Positions 47,827 to 57,030 of a stretch of 64,000 bases of DNA are shown one piece after another. Made by a program: the position numbers and the translations under genes. The DNA comes from Streptomyces sp. AP-93 (GTDB taxonomy: Bacteria > Actinomycetota > Actinomycetes > Streptomycetales > Streptomycetaceae). The notes beneath the pieces are model-generated. The model saw only the letters and a list, made by a program, of their open reading frames with translations. It searched no databases and was not told where the DNA came from. Position 1 is the first letter of the stretch, and the number at the start of each line of letters is the position of its first letter. The stretch covers positions 145,446-209,445 of the forward strand of contig NZ_JALGBX010000004.1 in the NCBI RefSeq assembly GCF_022808175.1, given 5' to 3'.

Positions 47827-48689
47827 TGACGATCCGCAAGAACCAGGCCTCGCTCACCCCCGAGGAGAAGCGGGCGTTCACCGCGGCGCTCCTCGAACTG
47901 AAGCGGACCGGCCGCTACGACCGCTTCGTCACCACGCACAACGGCTTCATCATGAGCGACACCGACTCGGGCGACCGGGTCGGCCACCGCTCCCCCTCCT
48001 TCCTGCCCTGGCACCGCCGGTTTCTGCTGGAGTTCGAGGCGGCGCTACAGGCGGTTGATCCGGCGGTGGCCCTGCCGTACTGGGACTGGACCGCGGACCG
48101 GACCGCGCGCTCCTCCCTCTGGGCCGCCGACTTCCTCGGCGGCACCGGACGGGCCCGGGACGGGCAGGTGCTCGACGGGCCGTTCGCGTACGCGGCGGGC
48201 AAGTGGGAGATAGCCGTACGGGTGGACGGGCGCTCCTACCTGCGTCGCGCCCTGGGCACCGGGGTGGCCCAACTGCCGACCAGGGCAGAGGTGGACTCCG
48301 TCCTCGCGATGCCGGTGTACGACGCGGCGCCCTGGAACAGTTCCTCCGGCGGTTTCCGCAACCACCTGGAGGGCTGGCGCGGGGCCAACCTGCACAACCG
48401 GGTGCACGTGTGGGTGGGCGGCCAGATGGCTACCGGGGTCTCCCCCAACGACCCGGTGTTCTGGATGCACCACGCCTTCATCGACAAGCTGTGGGCCGAC
48501 TGGCAGGCGCTGCACCCGCAGTCGGCGTACCTGCCCGCCGCGGGCACGGCGAACGTCGTGGACCTGCACGACACCATGCGGCCGTGGAACGACGTGACCC
48601 CAGCCGACATGCTGGACCACCGGAAGTTCTACACCTTCGACACCGAGCCGGTCCCGGCGCCGGCCGGGGCCGCCGCCAGCCAGCGGTAG
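47826..48689 (+). CDS. melC2: Tyrosinase MelC2
   Basis: Type-3 copper monooxygenase of 287 residues oxidising tyrosine to dopaquinone, leading to melanin. It has no signal peptide of its own and is exported piggyback with MelC1 by the Tat system. All six copper ligands are present: CuA His38, His54, His63 and CuB His190, His194, His216. Also present are HRSPSFLPWHRRFLLEFE, the LPYWDWTADR segment and NDPVFWMHHAFIDKLWADWQ. The ATG at 47826 overlaps the melC1 TGA; the GTG one codon earlier is not preferred. The 3' end overlaps the convergent response regulator gene by 61 bp. Confidence 0.97.
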   Translation: MTIRKNQASLTPEEKRAFTAALLELKRTGRYDRFVTTHNGFIMSDTDSGDRVGHRSPSFLPWHRRFLLEFEAALQAVDPAVALPYWDWTADRTARSSLWAADFLGGTGRARDGQVLDGPFAYAAGKWEIAVRVDGRSYLRRALGTGVAQLPTRAEVDSVLAMPVYDAAPWNSSSGGFRNHLEGWRGANLHNRVHVWVGGQMATGVSPNDPVFWMHHAFIDKLWADWQALHPQSAYLPAAGTANVVDLHDTMRPWNDVTPADMLDHRKFYTFDTEPVPAPAGAAASQR

Positions 48690-49351
48690 TGCAGTTCGGG
48701 GCGGCCGACCTGGCCGTACCGGGGGGTGCGGTCCGCGCGGCCGGTGTCCACCAGGTGCTCCAGGTACCGGCGGGCGGTGATCCGGGAGATCCCGGCCGCC
48801 TCGGCCGTCCCTCCCGCGGTCAGCCCCTCGGGGGCCGCCCGCAGCAGCGCGGCGACCCGGTCCAGGGTCGGGCCGCCGATTCCCTTGGGGAGTTCGGCCG
48901 GTCGGGGTGAGCGCAGGGCCGCCATCGCGCGGTCCACGTCGTCCTGGCCGGCCGCCTCGCCCGCCGCCGTCGCGCGGAACTCGGCGTAGCGCAGGAGCCG
49001 TTCGCGCAGGGTGGGGAAGGCGAAGGGCTTCAGTACGTACTGCACGACCCCGAGCGAGACGCTCTCGCGGACGACCCCCAGGTCCCGCGCCGAGGTCACC
49101 ACGATCACGTCGGCGGGATGGCCCGCGGCCCGCAGACCGCGGGCGAAGCGCAGCCCGTGGCCGTCGGGCAGGGTCAGGTCGAGCAGCAGCAGGTCGATCC
49201 GGGTCCGTTCCAGGACGCGGGTGGCCTCGGCGAGGGAGTGGACGACCGCGACGGCGGTGAAGCCGGGCACCCGCCCGACGTACAGCGCGTGCGCGTCGGC
49301 GGCCACCGGATCGTCCTCCACGACGAGGACCCGCACCTCGGGCGTGCTCAT
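48629..49351 (-). CDS. CitB/DcuR-type response regulator
   Basis: Two-component response regulator of 240 residues. The receiver domain has acidic VVEDDP, phospho-acceptor Asp58 in LLLLDLTLPD and Lys108 in VLKPF. The C-terminal effector region (about 150-225) contains TLDRVAALLRAAPEGLTAGG and ISRITARRYLEHLVDTGRA, the HTH of the CitB/DpiA/DcuR subfamily. The start overlaps the kinase stop by ATGA. Next to dctA, it probably activates dicarboxylate transport. Its 3' end overlaps melC2 on the opposite strand. Confidence 0.92.
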   Translation of the reverse strand: MSTPEVRVLVVEDDPVAADAHALYVGRVPGFTAVAVVHSLAEATRVLERTRIDLLLLDLTLPDGHGLRFARGLRAAGHPADVIVVTSARDLGVVRESVSLGVVQYVLKPFAFPTLRERLLRYAEFRATAAGEAAGQDDVDRAMAALRSPRPAELPKGIGGPTLDRVAALLRAAPEGLTAGGTAEAAGISRITARRYLEHLVDTGRADRTPRYGQVGRPELHYRWLAAAPAGAGTGSVSKV

Positions 49352-50949
49352 GCGTCCGCCTCCCCGCGCGCCGGCAGCCGTACGGTGAACCGGGCTCCCC
49401 CGTCCGGCAGTTGGTCCGCGTCTGCGCTGCCCCCGTGCCGGTGGGCCACCTGCCGCACCAGCGCGAGGCCCAGACCCCGCCCCTCGCCCTTGCCCGACCA
49501 GCCGTGCCGGAACACGTCCTCCCCCTCGGGGAGTCCGGGCCCGTTGTCGGCCACGCTCAGCAGCAGTCCCTGCCCGTGGGGGCCGGACGCGCCGTCGGGG
49601 CGGATGGTCACGGAGATCCGGCCGCCGGGCACACCGGTGAGGGCGTCGACGGCGTTGTCGACGAGGTTCCCGAGCACGGTGACGAGGTCCCGGGCGGGCG
49701 GGCCGCCGGGCCCGGCGCCGATGGCTCCGCTGTCCGGGGTGACGACCAGCTCGACCCCCCGTTCGTGGGCCTGCGCGGCCTTGCCCAGCAGCAGGGCGAC
49801 GAGCACGGGCTCGCCGACGGCGGCGATCACTTCGTCGGTCAGCGCCTGGGCGAGGGAAAGCTCGGCGGTGGCGAAGTCCACCGCTTCCCGGCTGCGGCCG
49901 AGTTCGATGAGCGAGACCACCGTGTGCAGCCGGTTGGCCGCCTCGTGGGCCTGCGCGCGCAGCGCTCGGGTGAATCCGCGTTCCTGGTCCAATTCACCGG
50001 TCAGCGACAGCAGTTCGGTGTGGTCGCGCAGGGTGATCACGGTGCCCCGGCGGCCACCGCCGGCGACGGGTGCGCTGTTGAGCACGAGCACCCTGTCGGC
50101 GGTCAGGTGCACCTCGTCGACCCGGGGCCGGTCGGCGAGCAGCGCACCGGTGAGCGGGGCGGGCAGACCCAGGCCGTCGACCGCGGCCCCCTTGATCTCC
50201 CCGCGCAGGCCGAGGAGTTCGCGGCCCGCGTCGTTGACGAGGGTGATCCTGCGCCGGCCGTCGAGCATCAGCAGCCCTTCGCGGACCCCGTGCAGGGCGG
50301 CCTGGTGGTAGTCGTACATCCGGCTCAGCTCGGCCGCGTTCATCCCGTGGGTGTGGCGGCGCAGCCGGGCGTTGATGACGTAGGTGCCCGCCCCTCCGAG
50401 GGCGAGGGCCCCGCCGGCCACCCAGGCGAGGGCGGCGAGCCGCTCGGCGAGGCGGTCGCTGACCGAGCGGACGGTGATGCCGGCGGCGACCATCCCGATG
50501 ACCCGGCCGTCGTCGGTGATCGGGGTGACCACGCGCAGGGAGGGGCCGAGGGTGCCGGTGTAGGTCTCGCCGAAGGTCTCGCCCCGCAGGGCGGGGGCGG
50601 TGTTGCCGAGGAAGGGTTCGCCGATGCGCATCGGGTCGGGGTGGGTCCAGCGCCGTCCGTCCGGAGCCATGATCGTCACGAAGTCCACGCCCGCGTCGAC
50701 GCGGACCCGCTCCGCGTAGGGCTGCAGGGCCGCACGGCCGTCCCCCCGCGCCGCGTCCCGTACCGACGGGGAGACGGCGACCGCGCGGGCCACCGCCCCG
50801 GCCTGGCGCCGGGCGGCCTCCTCGGCCTGGTCGCGGGCGGTCGCGTACGCGAAGACGGCGCAGCCGGCGACGACCGCGGCGACCAGCACCACCTGCATGG
50901 CGAAGAGCTGGCCGGCGAGGCTGCGCGGCGGCCGGGGGAAGCGGAACAT
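49348..50949 (-). CDS. CitA/DcuS-type sensor histidine kinase
   Basis: Membrane sensor kinase of 533 residues. Order: TM1 (about 14-37), extracytoplasmic PDC/Cache sensor with DFVTIMAPDGRRWTHPDP, MRIGEPFLG and VVTPITDDGRVIGMVAAGI, TM2 (172-193), a PAS domain (HGVREGLLMLDGRRRITLVND), phospho-acceptor His335 in QAHEAANRLHTVVSL, and an ATPase domain with NLVDNAVDAL, VADNGPGLP and GRGLGLALVRQVAHRHGG. The family senses citrate, malate or C4-dicarboxylates. The divergent dctA and coupled response regulator support dicarboxylate sensing. The start MFRFPRPPRS is chosen because the upstream extension would cross the divergent promoter. Confidence 0.93.
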   Translation of the reverse strand: MFRFPRPPRSLAGQLFAMQVVLVAAVVAGCAVFAYATARDQAEEAARRQAGAVARAVAVSPSVRDAARGDGRAALQPYAERVRVDAGVDFVTIMAPDGRRWTHPDPMRIGEPFLGNTAPALRGETFGETYTGTLGPSLRVVTPITDDGRVIGMVAAGITVRSVSDRLAERLAALAWVAGGALALGGAGTYVINARLRRHTHGMNAAELSRMYDYHQAALHGVREGLLMLDGRRRITLVNDAGRELLGLRGEIKGAAVDGLGLPAPLTGALLADRPRVDEVHLTADRVLVLNSAPVAGGGRRGTVITLRDHTELLSLTGELDQERGFTRALRAQAHEAANRLHTVVSLIELGRSREAVDFATAELSLAQALTDEVIAAVGEPVLVALLLGKAAQAHERGVELVVTPDSGAIGAGPGGPPARDLVTVLGNLVDNAVDALTGVPGGRISVTIRPDGASGPHGQGLLLSVADNGPGLPEGEDVFRHGWSGKGEGRGLGLALVRQVAHRHGGSADADQLPDGGARFTVRLPARGEADA

Positions 50950-51076
50950 GGCGCTCAGTGTGCACCCGGGCGAGAACTCAATGAACGCAAGGGTGACCGG
51001 GGTCACAGCGACGGGCGATGGTCCTCCCGGGACGCCTTCGCCATCGGGGAGGCGAAGGGCACTACCGGGAGGCATC

Positions 51077-52429
51077 GTGGCCGCCAGGCGCGACAAGACG
51101 CATTATCTGTACATCGCGGTGATCGCAGCGGTGCTGCTCGGCATCGCCGTCGGGTTCGCCGCGCCCGGCGTGGCCGTGGAGCTCAAGCCGCTGGGCACCG
51201 GATTCGTCAATCTCATCAAGATGATGATCTCGCCGGTCATCTTCTGCACGATCGTGCTGGGCATCGGCTCGGTGCGCAAGGCCGCCAAGGTCGGCGCGGT
51301 GGGCGGGCTGGCGCTCGGCTACTTCATGGTGATGTCCACGGTGGCGCTGGCCATCGGACTGCTCGTGGGCAACCTGCTGGAGCCGGGCAGCGGGCTGCAC
51401 CTGACCGAGGCGGCCCGGAGCGCGGGCGAGGCGCAGGCCAAGGCGGGCGGCGCCGAGAGCACCCCCGAGTTCCTGCTGGGGATCATCCCGACCACGCTGG
51501 TGTCGGCCTTCACCGGGGGCGAGGTGCTGCAGACGCTGCTGGTGGCGCTGCTCTGCGGGTTCGCGCTCCAGGCCATGGGCACGGCGGGCGAGCCGGTGCT
51601 GCGCGGGATCGGGCACGTGCAGAAGCTGGTGTTCCGGGTCCTCGCGATGATCATGTGGGCGGCGCCGGTGGGCGCGTTCGGCGCGATCGCGGCGGTGGTC
51701 GGGGCGACCGGAATGGACGCGCTGAAGTCCCTCGCGGTCATCATGATCGGCTTCTACACGACCTGCCTGCTCTTCGTCTTCGTGGTCCTGGGCACGCTGC
51801 TGCGGCTGTGTACGGGGATCAGCGTCTTCGCCCTGCTCCGCTACCTGGGCCGGGAGTTCCTCCTGATCCTGTCCACCTCCTCCTCGGAGTCGGCACTGCC
51901 CCGGCTGATCGCGAAGATGGAGCACGTGGGCGTCTCGCGGCCGGTGGTCGGCATCACGGTCCCGACGGGCTACTCCTTCAACCTGGACGGGACCGCGATC
52001 TATCTGACGATGTCCTCGCTCTTCGTCGCGGAGGCGATGGGCACGCCCCTGGCACTGGGCGAGCAGGTCTCCCTGCTGCTGTTCATGATCATCGCCTCGA
52101 AGGGTGCGGCCGGGGTCACGGGCGCGGGTCTCGCCACCCTCGCCGGTGGACTCCAGTCGCACCGGCCTGAACTCGTCGACGGCGTCGGCCTGATCGTGGG
52201 CATCGACCGGTTCATGAGCGAGGCGAGGGCGCTGACGAACTTCGCGGGCAACGCGATCGCGACCGTGCTGATCGGCACCTGGACGAAGGAGTTCGACCGG
52301 GTCCGGGCCACCGAAGTCCTCGCCGGACGACTGCCGTTCGACGAGAGCACGCTCACCGACGACGGACACGACCAGGCCACGGCGGTACCCGCCCAGCCGA
52401 GCGCCACCAAGGACGGCGTACCCGTCTGA
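51077..52429 (+). CDS. dctA: C4-dicarboxylate:cation symporter DctA
   Basis: Membrane symporter of 450 residues, DAACS family, taking up succinate, fumarate or malate. GTG at 51077 with GGGAGG five bases upstream. Family landmarks: GFVNLIKMMISPVIFCTIVLGI, the reentrant loop SSSESALPRLIAKME (serine-rich motif), PTGYSFNLDGTAIYLTMS with the cation/substrate site, SKGAAGVTGAGL and the terminal GIDRFMSEARALTNFAGNAIAT. About eight hydrophobic helices. It is divergent from the CitA/CitB-like two-component system, its likely regulator. The C-terminal tail of 45 residues is hydrophilic, as usual. Confidence 0.95.
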   Translation: MAARRDKTHYLYIAVIAAVLLGIAVGFAAPGVAVELKPLGTGFVNLIKMMISPVIFCTIVLGIGSVRKAAKVGAVGGLALGYFMVMSTVALAIGLLVGNLLEPGSGLHLTEAARSAGEAQAKAGGAESTPEFLLGIIPTTLVSAFTGGEVLQTLLVALLCGFALQAMGTAGEPVLRGIGHVQKLVFRVLAMIMWAAPVGAFGAIAAVVGATGMDALKSLAVIMIGFYTTCLLFVFVVLGTLLRLCTGISVFALLRYLGREFLLILSTSSSESALPRLIAKMEHVGVSRPVVGITVPTGYSFNLDGTAIYLTMSSLFVAEAMGTPLALGEQVSLLLFMIIASKGAAGVTGAGLATLAGGLQSHRPELVDGVGLIVGIDRFMSEARALTNFAGNAIATVLIGTWTKEFDRVRATEVLAGRLPFDESTLTDDGHDQATAVPAQPSATKDGVPV

Positions 52430-52657
52430 CGGGCACGCCCCGCGGACCGGCCGGGCAGGGCTCGCCCCCACGGTGCCCAGCCCGGTCGGTCCCAACATCT
52501 CTGGCGATAGTCGTTTTCCAGCCAAGATCGGATGAACCGTCTAGCTGCAAAAGGTACTTCCATATCGGGGCACGCTTCTGACATCTTGCGTCCACCACTC
52601 GTTTCGTACGGCCCGGTAGGTGCCACCCGCACCGCAGGGCCGTTCTCGGAGGACGCA
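52430..52657. other. Intergenic region between dctA and the P-domain subtilase
   Basis: About 230 bp. Its middle (52500-52620) is relatively AT-rich, with GATAGTCGTTTTCCAG and CAAAAGGTACTTCC, and likely contains the subtilase promoter. No convincing -35/-10 pair or palindrome was found. Confidence 0.4.
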
Positions 52658-54469
52658 TTGATACCCCACATATCCAGCCGACCTCGACGCACCCTCGTAC
52701 TGGCGGCCGCCCTGGCCGCCCTGGCCTTCGGGGCACCGGCCGCGCTCGCCGGCACGGCGCCCGTATCCCCCGCCGGGATCCCCGGTACCTCCGCACCCGC
52801 CGCCAAGGCCCAGGCTCCGGCGCCGACTTCCCAGAGTGCGACCTGGGCTGCCGGCACCCGCGCCTACGTAGTGATCACCGCGGCCGGTGACAGCTCCGCG
52901 GTCCGCTCCGCCGTCACGGCGAACGGCGGCACGGTGTTCTCGTACTACGACCAGATCGGCGTGATCGTCGCCCACTCGACCTCCTCGGCCTTCGCCGCCA
53001 CCATGCGCGGGGTCAGCGGGGTCCAGAAGGTCGGCGCGACGCGCACCTCGGACGTGCCGGCCGACGCCTACAACCCGGCGCTGCCGGCGAACCCGTCCCA
53101 GTCGACGACTCCCGCGGGCGAGACCGTGCGCGCCGACATGAGCCAGATCAAGGCCGACCAGGCCTGGGCCGTGAACCCCGGCTCGCCCTCCGTCAAGGTC
53201 GGCATCCTGGACACCGGCGTGGACGACCAGCACCAGGACCTGGCACCGAACTTCAACGCCGCCGACTCCGCCTCCTGCGCCTACGGCAAGGCGGACACCC
53301 GGGTCGGCGCCTGGCGCGACGTGGGCACCCACGGCACGCACGTCGCGGGCTCCGTCGCCGCCGCCAAGAACGGCAAGGGCGTCGTCGGCGTGGCCCCGGG
53401 CGTGAAGATCTCCTCGGTCCGCGTGGCCGAGCCGGGCACCTCGCTGTTCTTCGCCGAGAACACCATCTGCGCCTTCGTTTGGTCCGGCGACCACGGCTTC
53501 AAGGTCACCAACAACAGCTATTACACGGACCCGTGGCAGTTCAACTGCCCGGACAACGTCGACCAGGCCGCGATCATCGAGGGCGTCAAGCGCGCCCAGG
53601 AGTACGCGGAGAGCAAGGGCTCGCTCCAGGTCGCCGCGGCGGGCAACGAGAACTACGACCTCGCCAACAAGACCACGGACTCGGCGAGCCCCAACGACTC
53701 GACGCCGACCACCCGGACCATCACCAACGCCTGCCTCGACATCCCGACCGAGCTCCCGGGCGTGGTCACGGTCGCGGCCAACGGCACGGGAACCACCAAG
53801 GCCTCGTTCTCCAACTTCGGCCAGGGCGTCATCGACGTCGCGGCGCCGGGCAGCAACGTCTACTCCACCGTTCCGGGCGGCTCGTACAGCTCCATGAGCG
53901 GTACGTCGATGGCGTCCCCGCACGTCGCGGGCGTCGCGGCGCTCATCGCCAGCGCCAACCCGACCTTCACCCCGGCGCAGATCCGCACCGCGCTGGCCAC
54001 CCAGGCCAACGACACCGCCTGCCCGTCGGACAACCGCTGCAAGGGGACCACGGCCAACAACGGGTTCTTCGGCGAGGGCCAGGTCGACGCACTGAAGGCG
54101 GTCGGCGGCTCGACCCCGCCGCCCACCGGCAAGTACTTCGAGAACCTCACCGATGTCACCATCCCCGACAACACGACCGTGAACAGCGCCATCACCGTCA
54201 GCGGGGTGACCGGCAACGCGCCGACCACCCTCAAGGTGGGTGTGGACATCAAGCACACCTACATCGGTGACCTCAAGGTCGACCTCGTGGCTCCGGACGG
54301 TTCGGTCTACGTCCTGAGCAACCGGACCGGCGGCAGCACGGACAACATCGTCCAGACCTTCACCGTCAACGCCTCCTCCGAGGTGGCCAACGGTGTCTGG
54401 ACGCTGCGCGTGAACGACAACGCCAACCAGGACACCGGCAAGATCGACGCCTGGAACCTGACCTTCTGA
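52658..54469 (+). CDS. Secreted subtilisin-like protease (S8) with C-terminal P domain
   Basis: Exported serine protease of 603 residues. TTG at 52658 with GGAGG five bases upstream gives a standard signal peptide (RPRRTLVLAAALAALAFG, cleavage near ALA-G). The longer open frame from 52532 would bury it. An inhibitor-like propeptide (YVVITAAGDSSAVRSAV) precedes the catalytic domain with Asp185 (GILDTGVD), His225 (THGTHVAG), Asn330 (AAGNEN) and Ser417 (SGTSMASPH). The last 105 residues form a P/proprotein-convertase domain (FENLTDVTIPDNTTVNSAI, VGVDIKHTYIGDLKVDLVAPDGS, NGVWTLRVNDNANQDTGKIDAWNL), as in kexin-like and many actinomycete proteases. Confidence 0.95.
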   Translation: MIPHISSRPRRTLVLAAALAALAFGAPAALAGTAPVSPAGIPGTSAPAAKAQAPAPTSQSATWAAGTRAYVVITAAGDSSAVRSAVTANGGTVFSYYDQIGVIVAHSTSSAFAATMRGVSGVQKVGATRTSDVPADAYNPALPANPSQSTTPAGETVRADMSQIKADQAWAVNPGSPSVKVGILDTGVDDQHQDLAPNFNAADSASCAYGKADTRVGAWRDVGTHGTHVAGSVAAAKNGKGVVGVAPGVKISSVRVAEPGTSLFFAENTICAFVWSGDHGFKVTNNSYYTDPWQFNCPDNVDQAAIIEGVKRAQEYAESKGSLQVAAAGNENYDLANKTTDSASPNDSTPTTRTITNACLDIPTELPGVVTVAANGTGTTKASFSNFGQGVIDVAAPGSNVYSTVPGGSYSSMSGTSMASPHVAGVAALIASANPTFTPAQIRTALATQANDTACPSDNRCKGTTANNGFFGEGQVDALKAVGGSTPPPTGKYFENLTDVTIPDNTTVNSAITVSGVTGNAPTTLKVGVDIKHTYIGDLKVDLVAPDGSVYVLSNRTGGSTDNIVQTFTVNASSEVANGVWTLRVNDNANQDTGKIDAWNLTF

Positions 54470-54485
54470 TCGTCGGCGCCCACGG

Positions 54486-54529
54486 GGGCCATCGGGGAGC
54501 GGAGCGGTACGACCGCGCCCCGGTGGCCC
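54486..54529. terminator. Convergent-gene hairpin terminator
   Basis: GGGCCATCGGGG (54486-54497) pairs with CCCCGGTGGCCC (54518-54529), with one G-T pair. It lies between the subtilase stop and the convergent FhuF-like gene, so it may serve both. Confidence 0.6.
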
Positions 54530-54537
54530 TTCGCGCT

Positions 54538-55217
54538 CACTTGGTCCGCAGTACGCAGTCCCCGCAGAGCCCGCCGCCCGGCACCTTGTAGTACAGGCAG
54601 CAACTGCGGCGCACGAAGGCCACCCCGAGGCCGGGTTCGTGGAGATAGGTGCCGGTCCCGCCGAGCGGGCCGCCGTCGGCGAGGAGTTCGGCGGCCAGCA
54701 GCGCCGCCGCTTCCCCCGGCACCCGGTCCGTGAGCACCCGGACGGCGCCGACCAGCCCGGAGGCGGCGTTGCCGCGCAGCACCTGCGGCGAGACTCCGAA
54801 CCGTTCGCGCAGCGCCGTGTCGAGCACCGCGAGGTTGCCGAGCACGGTGTCCGCGAGGGCCCGCGCCGGGGTTTCCCCGGGGAGTTCGGCGGGCTCGGGC
54901 AGCCACAGCTCCAGCGAGCCCGCGCCGGGCAGCCGCCACCACAGGCGGCCGGGCCCGAGGTCCGGGACCCGCCCGGAGAGCACGGCGCAGCCGAGCCCGA
55001 GCGACCAGAGCCGCGAGACGATCCCGAACTGCGCGGTCGAGGCCGCCACCCGCCCGGGGCCGCTCCCGATCCGCCGGCCGACCTCGGCCACGTAGGCCCC
55101 GAGCTGCTTCCCGTACAGCTCGTCGAGCGGCCGGAAGCCGGGGGCGGGCGGCTCCTTCCCGTACGCCACGGTGAAGAAGGGGCCGACGGAGGCCAACTGC
55201 CGCAGTACGCCGTCCAC
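54538..55217 (-). CDS. FhuF-like (2Fe-2S) protein, putative ferric-siderophore reductase
   Basis: Protein of 226 residues ending in the FhuF-type cluster motif Cys-Cys-x10-Cys-x2-Cys (RSCCLYYKVPGGGLCGDC), which binds an unusual [2Fe-2S] centre. The remainder resembles IucA/IucC-FhuF-type reductase folds (RVAASTAQFGIVSRLWSLGLG, RLWWRLPGAG, LRGNAASGLVGAVRVL). The family releases iron from ferric siderophores in the cytoplasm; that role is inferred here. The GTG start lies one base past the stop of the upstream hypothetical gene, so they are coupled. No siderophore transporter or synthesis gene is adjacent. Confidence 0.85.
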
Positions 55218-55218
55218 G

Positions 55219-55791
55219 TCAGGCGCCGTAGCCGTCGTCGGGGCGGAAGCCGGCGGGATCCGGGCATGCGTGGCCGCGCAGGACGGCCGTCGAGGCCTTG
55301 TACAGCACCCAATCCGCCCCCTTCGCCGCCTGCGGCCCCTCCGGGCTCCCGCCGTCGTCCGCGACGGGCGGGGCGAAGAGGAAACCGGTCATGATCCCGG
55401 GCGAGGGCTCGGTGACCAGGGTCCGCTGGTCCGGCAGGTTCTCGTACGTCTGGGTCTGCCACACCAGACCGGCCCGCGTGAACGCGGCGGTGAGCCGCGG
55501 CTCGGTGACCCGGGTCCGCACGGTGTACGCCGCGTCCCGGCCGGTCCCCGGCACTTCCAGCTCCGCATGCCATGCGGGGACGTACATCCGCTCCAGCAGC
55601 CGGCACTCGCAGAAGACGATCTGAAGATCGCCGTAGCAGTACCAGTGCGGCCAGGGACTCGCCTCGTCCACACGGTCCGACCATTCGGGCTCGCCCTTCG
55701 CGGCCACCAGGTCGTAGAGGTGCGCGCCCACGTGGAAGTCACCGAGGCGGCCGGTGGCCGCGAAGCGGGTCAGTTCCGTCACGAAGTCCAT
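55219..55791 (-). CDS. Uncharacterised actinomycete protein
   Basis: Protein of 190 residues with no domain I recognise. It is acidic, without signal peptide or TM helix. Noticeable segments are GDFHVGAHLYDLVAAKGEPEW, SPWPHWYCYGDLQIVFCECR and LTAAFTRAGLVWQTQTYENLPDQ. The first resembles small proteins near SUKH/immunity-like families, where a short N-terminal helix is followed by a GDLQI-type beta hairpin, but this is weak. Co-transcribed with the FhuF-like gene. Could be a domain annotated only as hypothetical. Confidence 0.65.
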   Translation of the reverse strand: MDFVTELTRFAATGRLGDFHVGAHLYDLVAAKGEPEWSDRVDEASPWPHWYCYGDLQIVFCECRLLERMYVPAWHAELEVPGTGRDAAYTVRTRVTEPRLTAAFTRAGLVWQTQTYENLPDQRTLVTEPSPGIMTGFLFAPPVADDGGSPEGPQAAKGADWVLYKASTAVLRGHACPDPAGFRPDDGYGA

Positions 55792-55817
55792 CCCCAGATG
55801 ATCTCAGGCACGCGGAA

Positions 55818-55859
55818 CCCCACGGCCCTCGGGATCCGGAGGATCCGCGGGCCGTGGGG
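55818..55859 (-). terminator. Terminator after the SIS gene
   Basis: Perfect arms CCCCACGGCCC (55818-55828) and GGGCCGTGGGG (55849-55859), with an inner GGATCC repeat in the loop. It lies between the SIS gene and the downstream hypothetical gene. Confidence 0.7.
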
Positions 55860-55898
55860 CCGGCGGCCGGCGGCCGGGGCTCAGGCTTGGGCTTGGGC

Positions 55899-56951
55899 TC
55901 AGGTTTGGGTGAAGGCCGCGACCTCGAAGTCGGACATGTCGAGGCCGCCCTGCTTGGTGTCGTCGTTGGCAAAGACGAAGGACTCGATCGGGACGTCGCG
56001 CTCGGCGCTGAGCTGGGCGACCAGCTCCTGCAGGACCACCGTCTCCAGGACCACCCGGACCGCGTCCGCGACCTCGGGCAGGCGGACGACCCACAGGCTG
56101 TCCGCCGGCTCCACCTCGGCCGTGGTCATCAGCAGCGTGAGGTGGCCGGCGCCCGCCAGCGAGCGGGCCAGCTCGATCTCGCGGCCGTCGCCGTAGACGA
56201 GGTGGAGGGTGTTGCCGGCCGACTCCATCTCGCCGTGCAGGTAGTTGCGGGTCGCCGAGTGCGCCGCGGTCATCCGCACCACCTCGCGCAGCAGGAGCGC
56301 ACCCTCCTCGGCGGAGGCCCGGGAGGCCCCGGCCGCCACGCCGTCGGAGGCGATGCAGCGGGCTCCGCGCTCCCGCAGCCCCGCCACGGCCTCAGTGGCC
56401 TGCGAGTGGATCGCGGTGGTCTGCTCGGCGATCTCGCCCCACGGGTCGCCCGCGCGCCCCGCGACGGCCCCGGCGATCAGGTCGAGGGCCACGATGGTGC
56501 CGGTGTAGCCGATGGTCGAGGCGTACGAGTCGGGCTCGTTGCCGAGGTCCACGGTGAGGTCGGCGAGGTCGCCGAGCGGCGAGGGGACCACGTTGAGCAG
56601 CGCGGTCCTGGTGATGCCGGGGGCGGCGCACTCGAAGGCGGCGATGGTCTCGGAGCTGCGGCCGCCCTGGGAGACGGCGATCAGGCAGTCGGTGTCGAAG
56701 CCGGTGGTGCCGGTCTCGATCTCGCTGGACAGCACGCGCTGGGTGACGATCCCGGCCTCGCGGAGCTGCTGTACGGGGACGGCGAGGGCTGCGTACGAGG
56801 CTCCGATGCCGGTGAACAGGGGGCGCTCGGCGGCGCGCAGCCCGGCGAGCTCCGGGGAGGCGAGCTGGGTACGGACGCGGTCGGCGATCCGGGCGAGGGC
56901 CGCGCCCTGGCCGGCCTGGCCTTCGAGGAACGTGATGCGGGATCCGGACAT
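55899..56951 (-). CDS. SIS-domain phosphosugar isomerase/deglycase-like protein
   Basis: Cytoplasmic protein of 350 residues with two SIS domains, as in GlmS, AgaS and FrlB. SIS1: FTGIGASYAALAVPVQQL, VSQGGRSSETIAAF (phosphosugar-binding Ser/Thr cluster), LLNVVPSPLG. SIS2: ARCIASDGVAAGASRASAEEG, HGEMESAGNTLHLVYGDG, DVPIESFVFANDDTKQGGLD. It is the second gene after the EIIC transporter and probably isomerises or deaminates the PTS-imported phosphosugar. It ends in an acidic tail (SDFEVAAFTQT). AgaS-like, FrlB-like and GlmS-isomerase-like alternatives cannot be separated here. Confidence 0.85.
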   Translation of the reverse strand: MSGSRITFLEGQAGQGAALARIADRVRTQLASPELAGLRAAERPLFTGIGASYAALAVPVQQLREAGIVTQRVLSSEIETGTTGFDTDCLIAVSQGGRSSETIAAFECAAPGITRTALLNVVPSPLGDLADLTVDLGNEPDSYASTIGYTGTIVALDLIAGAVAGRAGDPWGEIAEQTTAIHSQATEAVAGLRERGARCIASDGVAAGASRASAEEGALLLREVVRMTAAHSATRNYLHGEMESAGNTLHLVYGDGREIELARSLAGAGHLTLLMTTAEVEPADSLWVVRLPEVADAVRVVLETVVLQELVAQLSAERDVPIESFVFANDDTKQGGLDMSDFEVAAFTQT

Positions 56952-57030
56952 GGTGGGGGGTCCTTAGCGGGTCTGGGGATGCCTGGGCGGGCGGTACGGG
57001 GAGGAGCGGGACGGGAAGGAGCGGGACGGG

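Noticed and set aside
52541..55684. Minus-strand open frame of over 1000 codons opposite the P-domain subtilase and FhuF region
   Set aside because: Arg/Pro/Gly-rich shadow spanning several real genes in both directions, with no family match.
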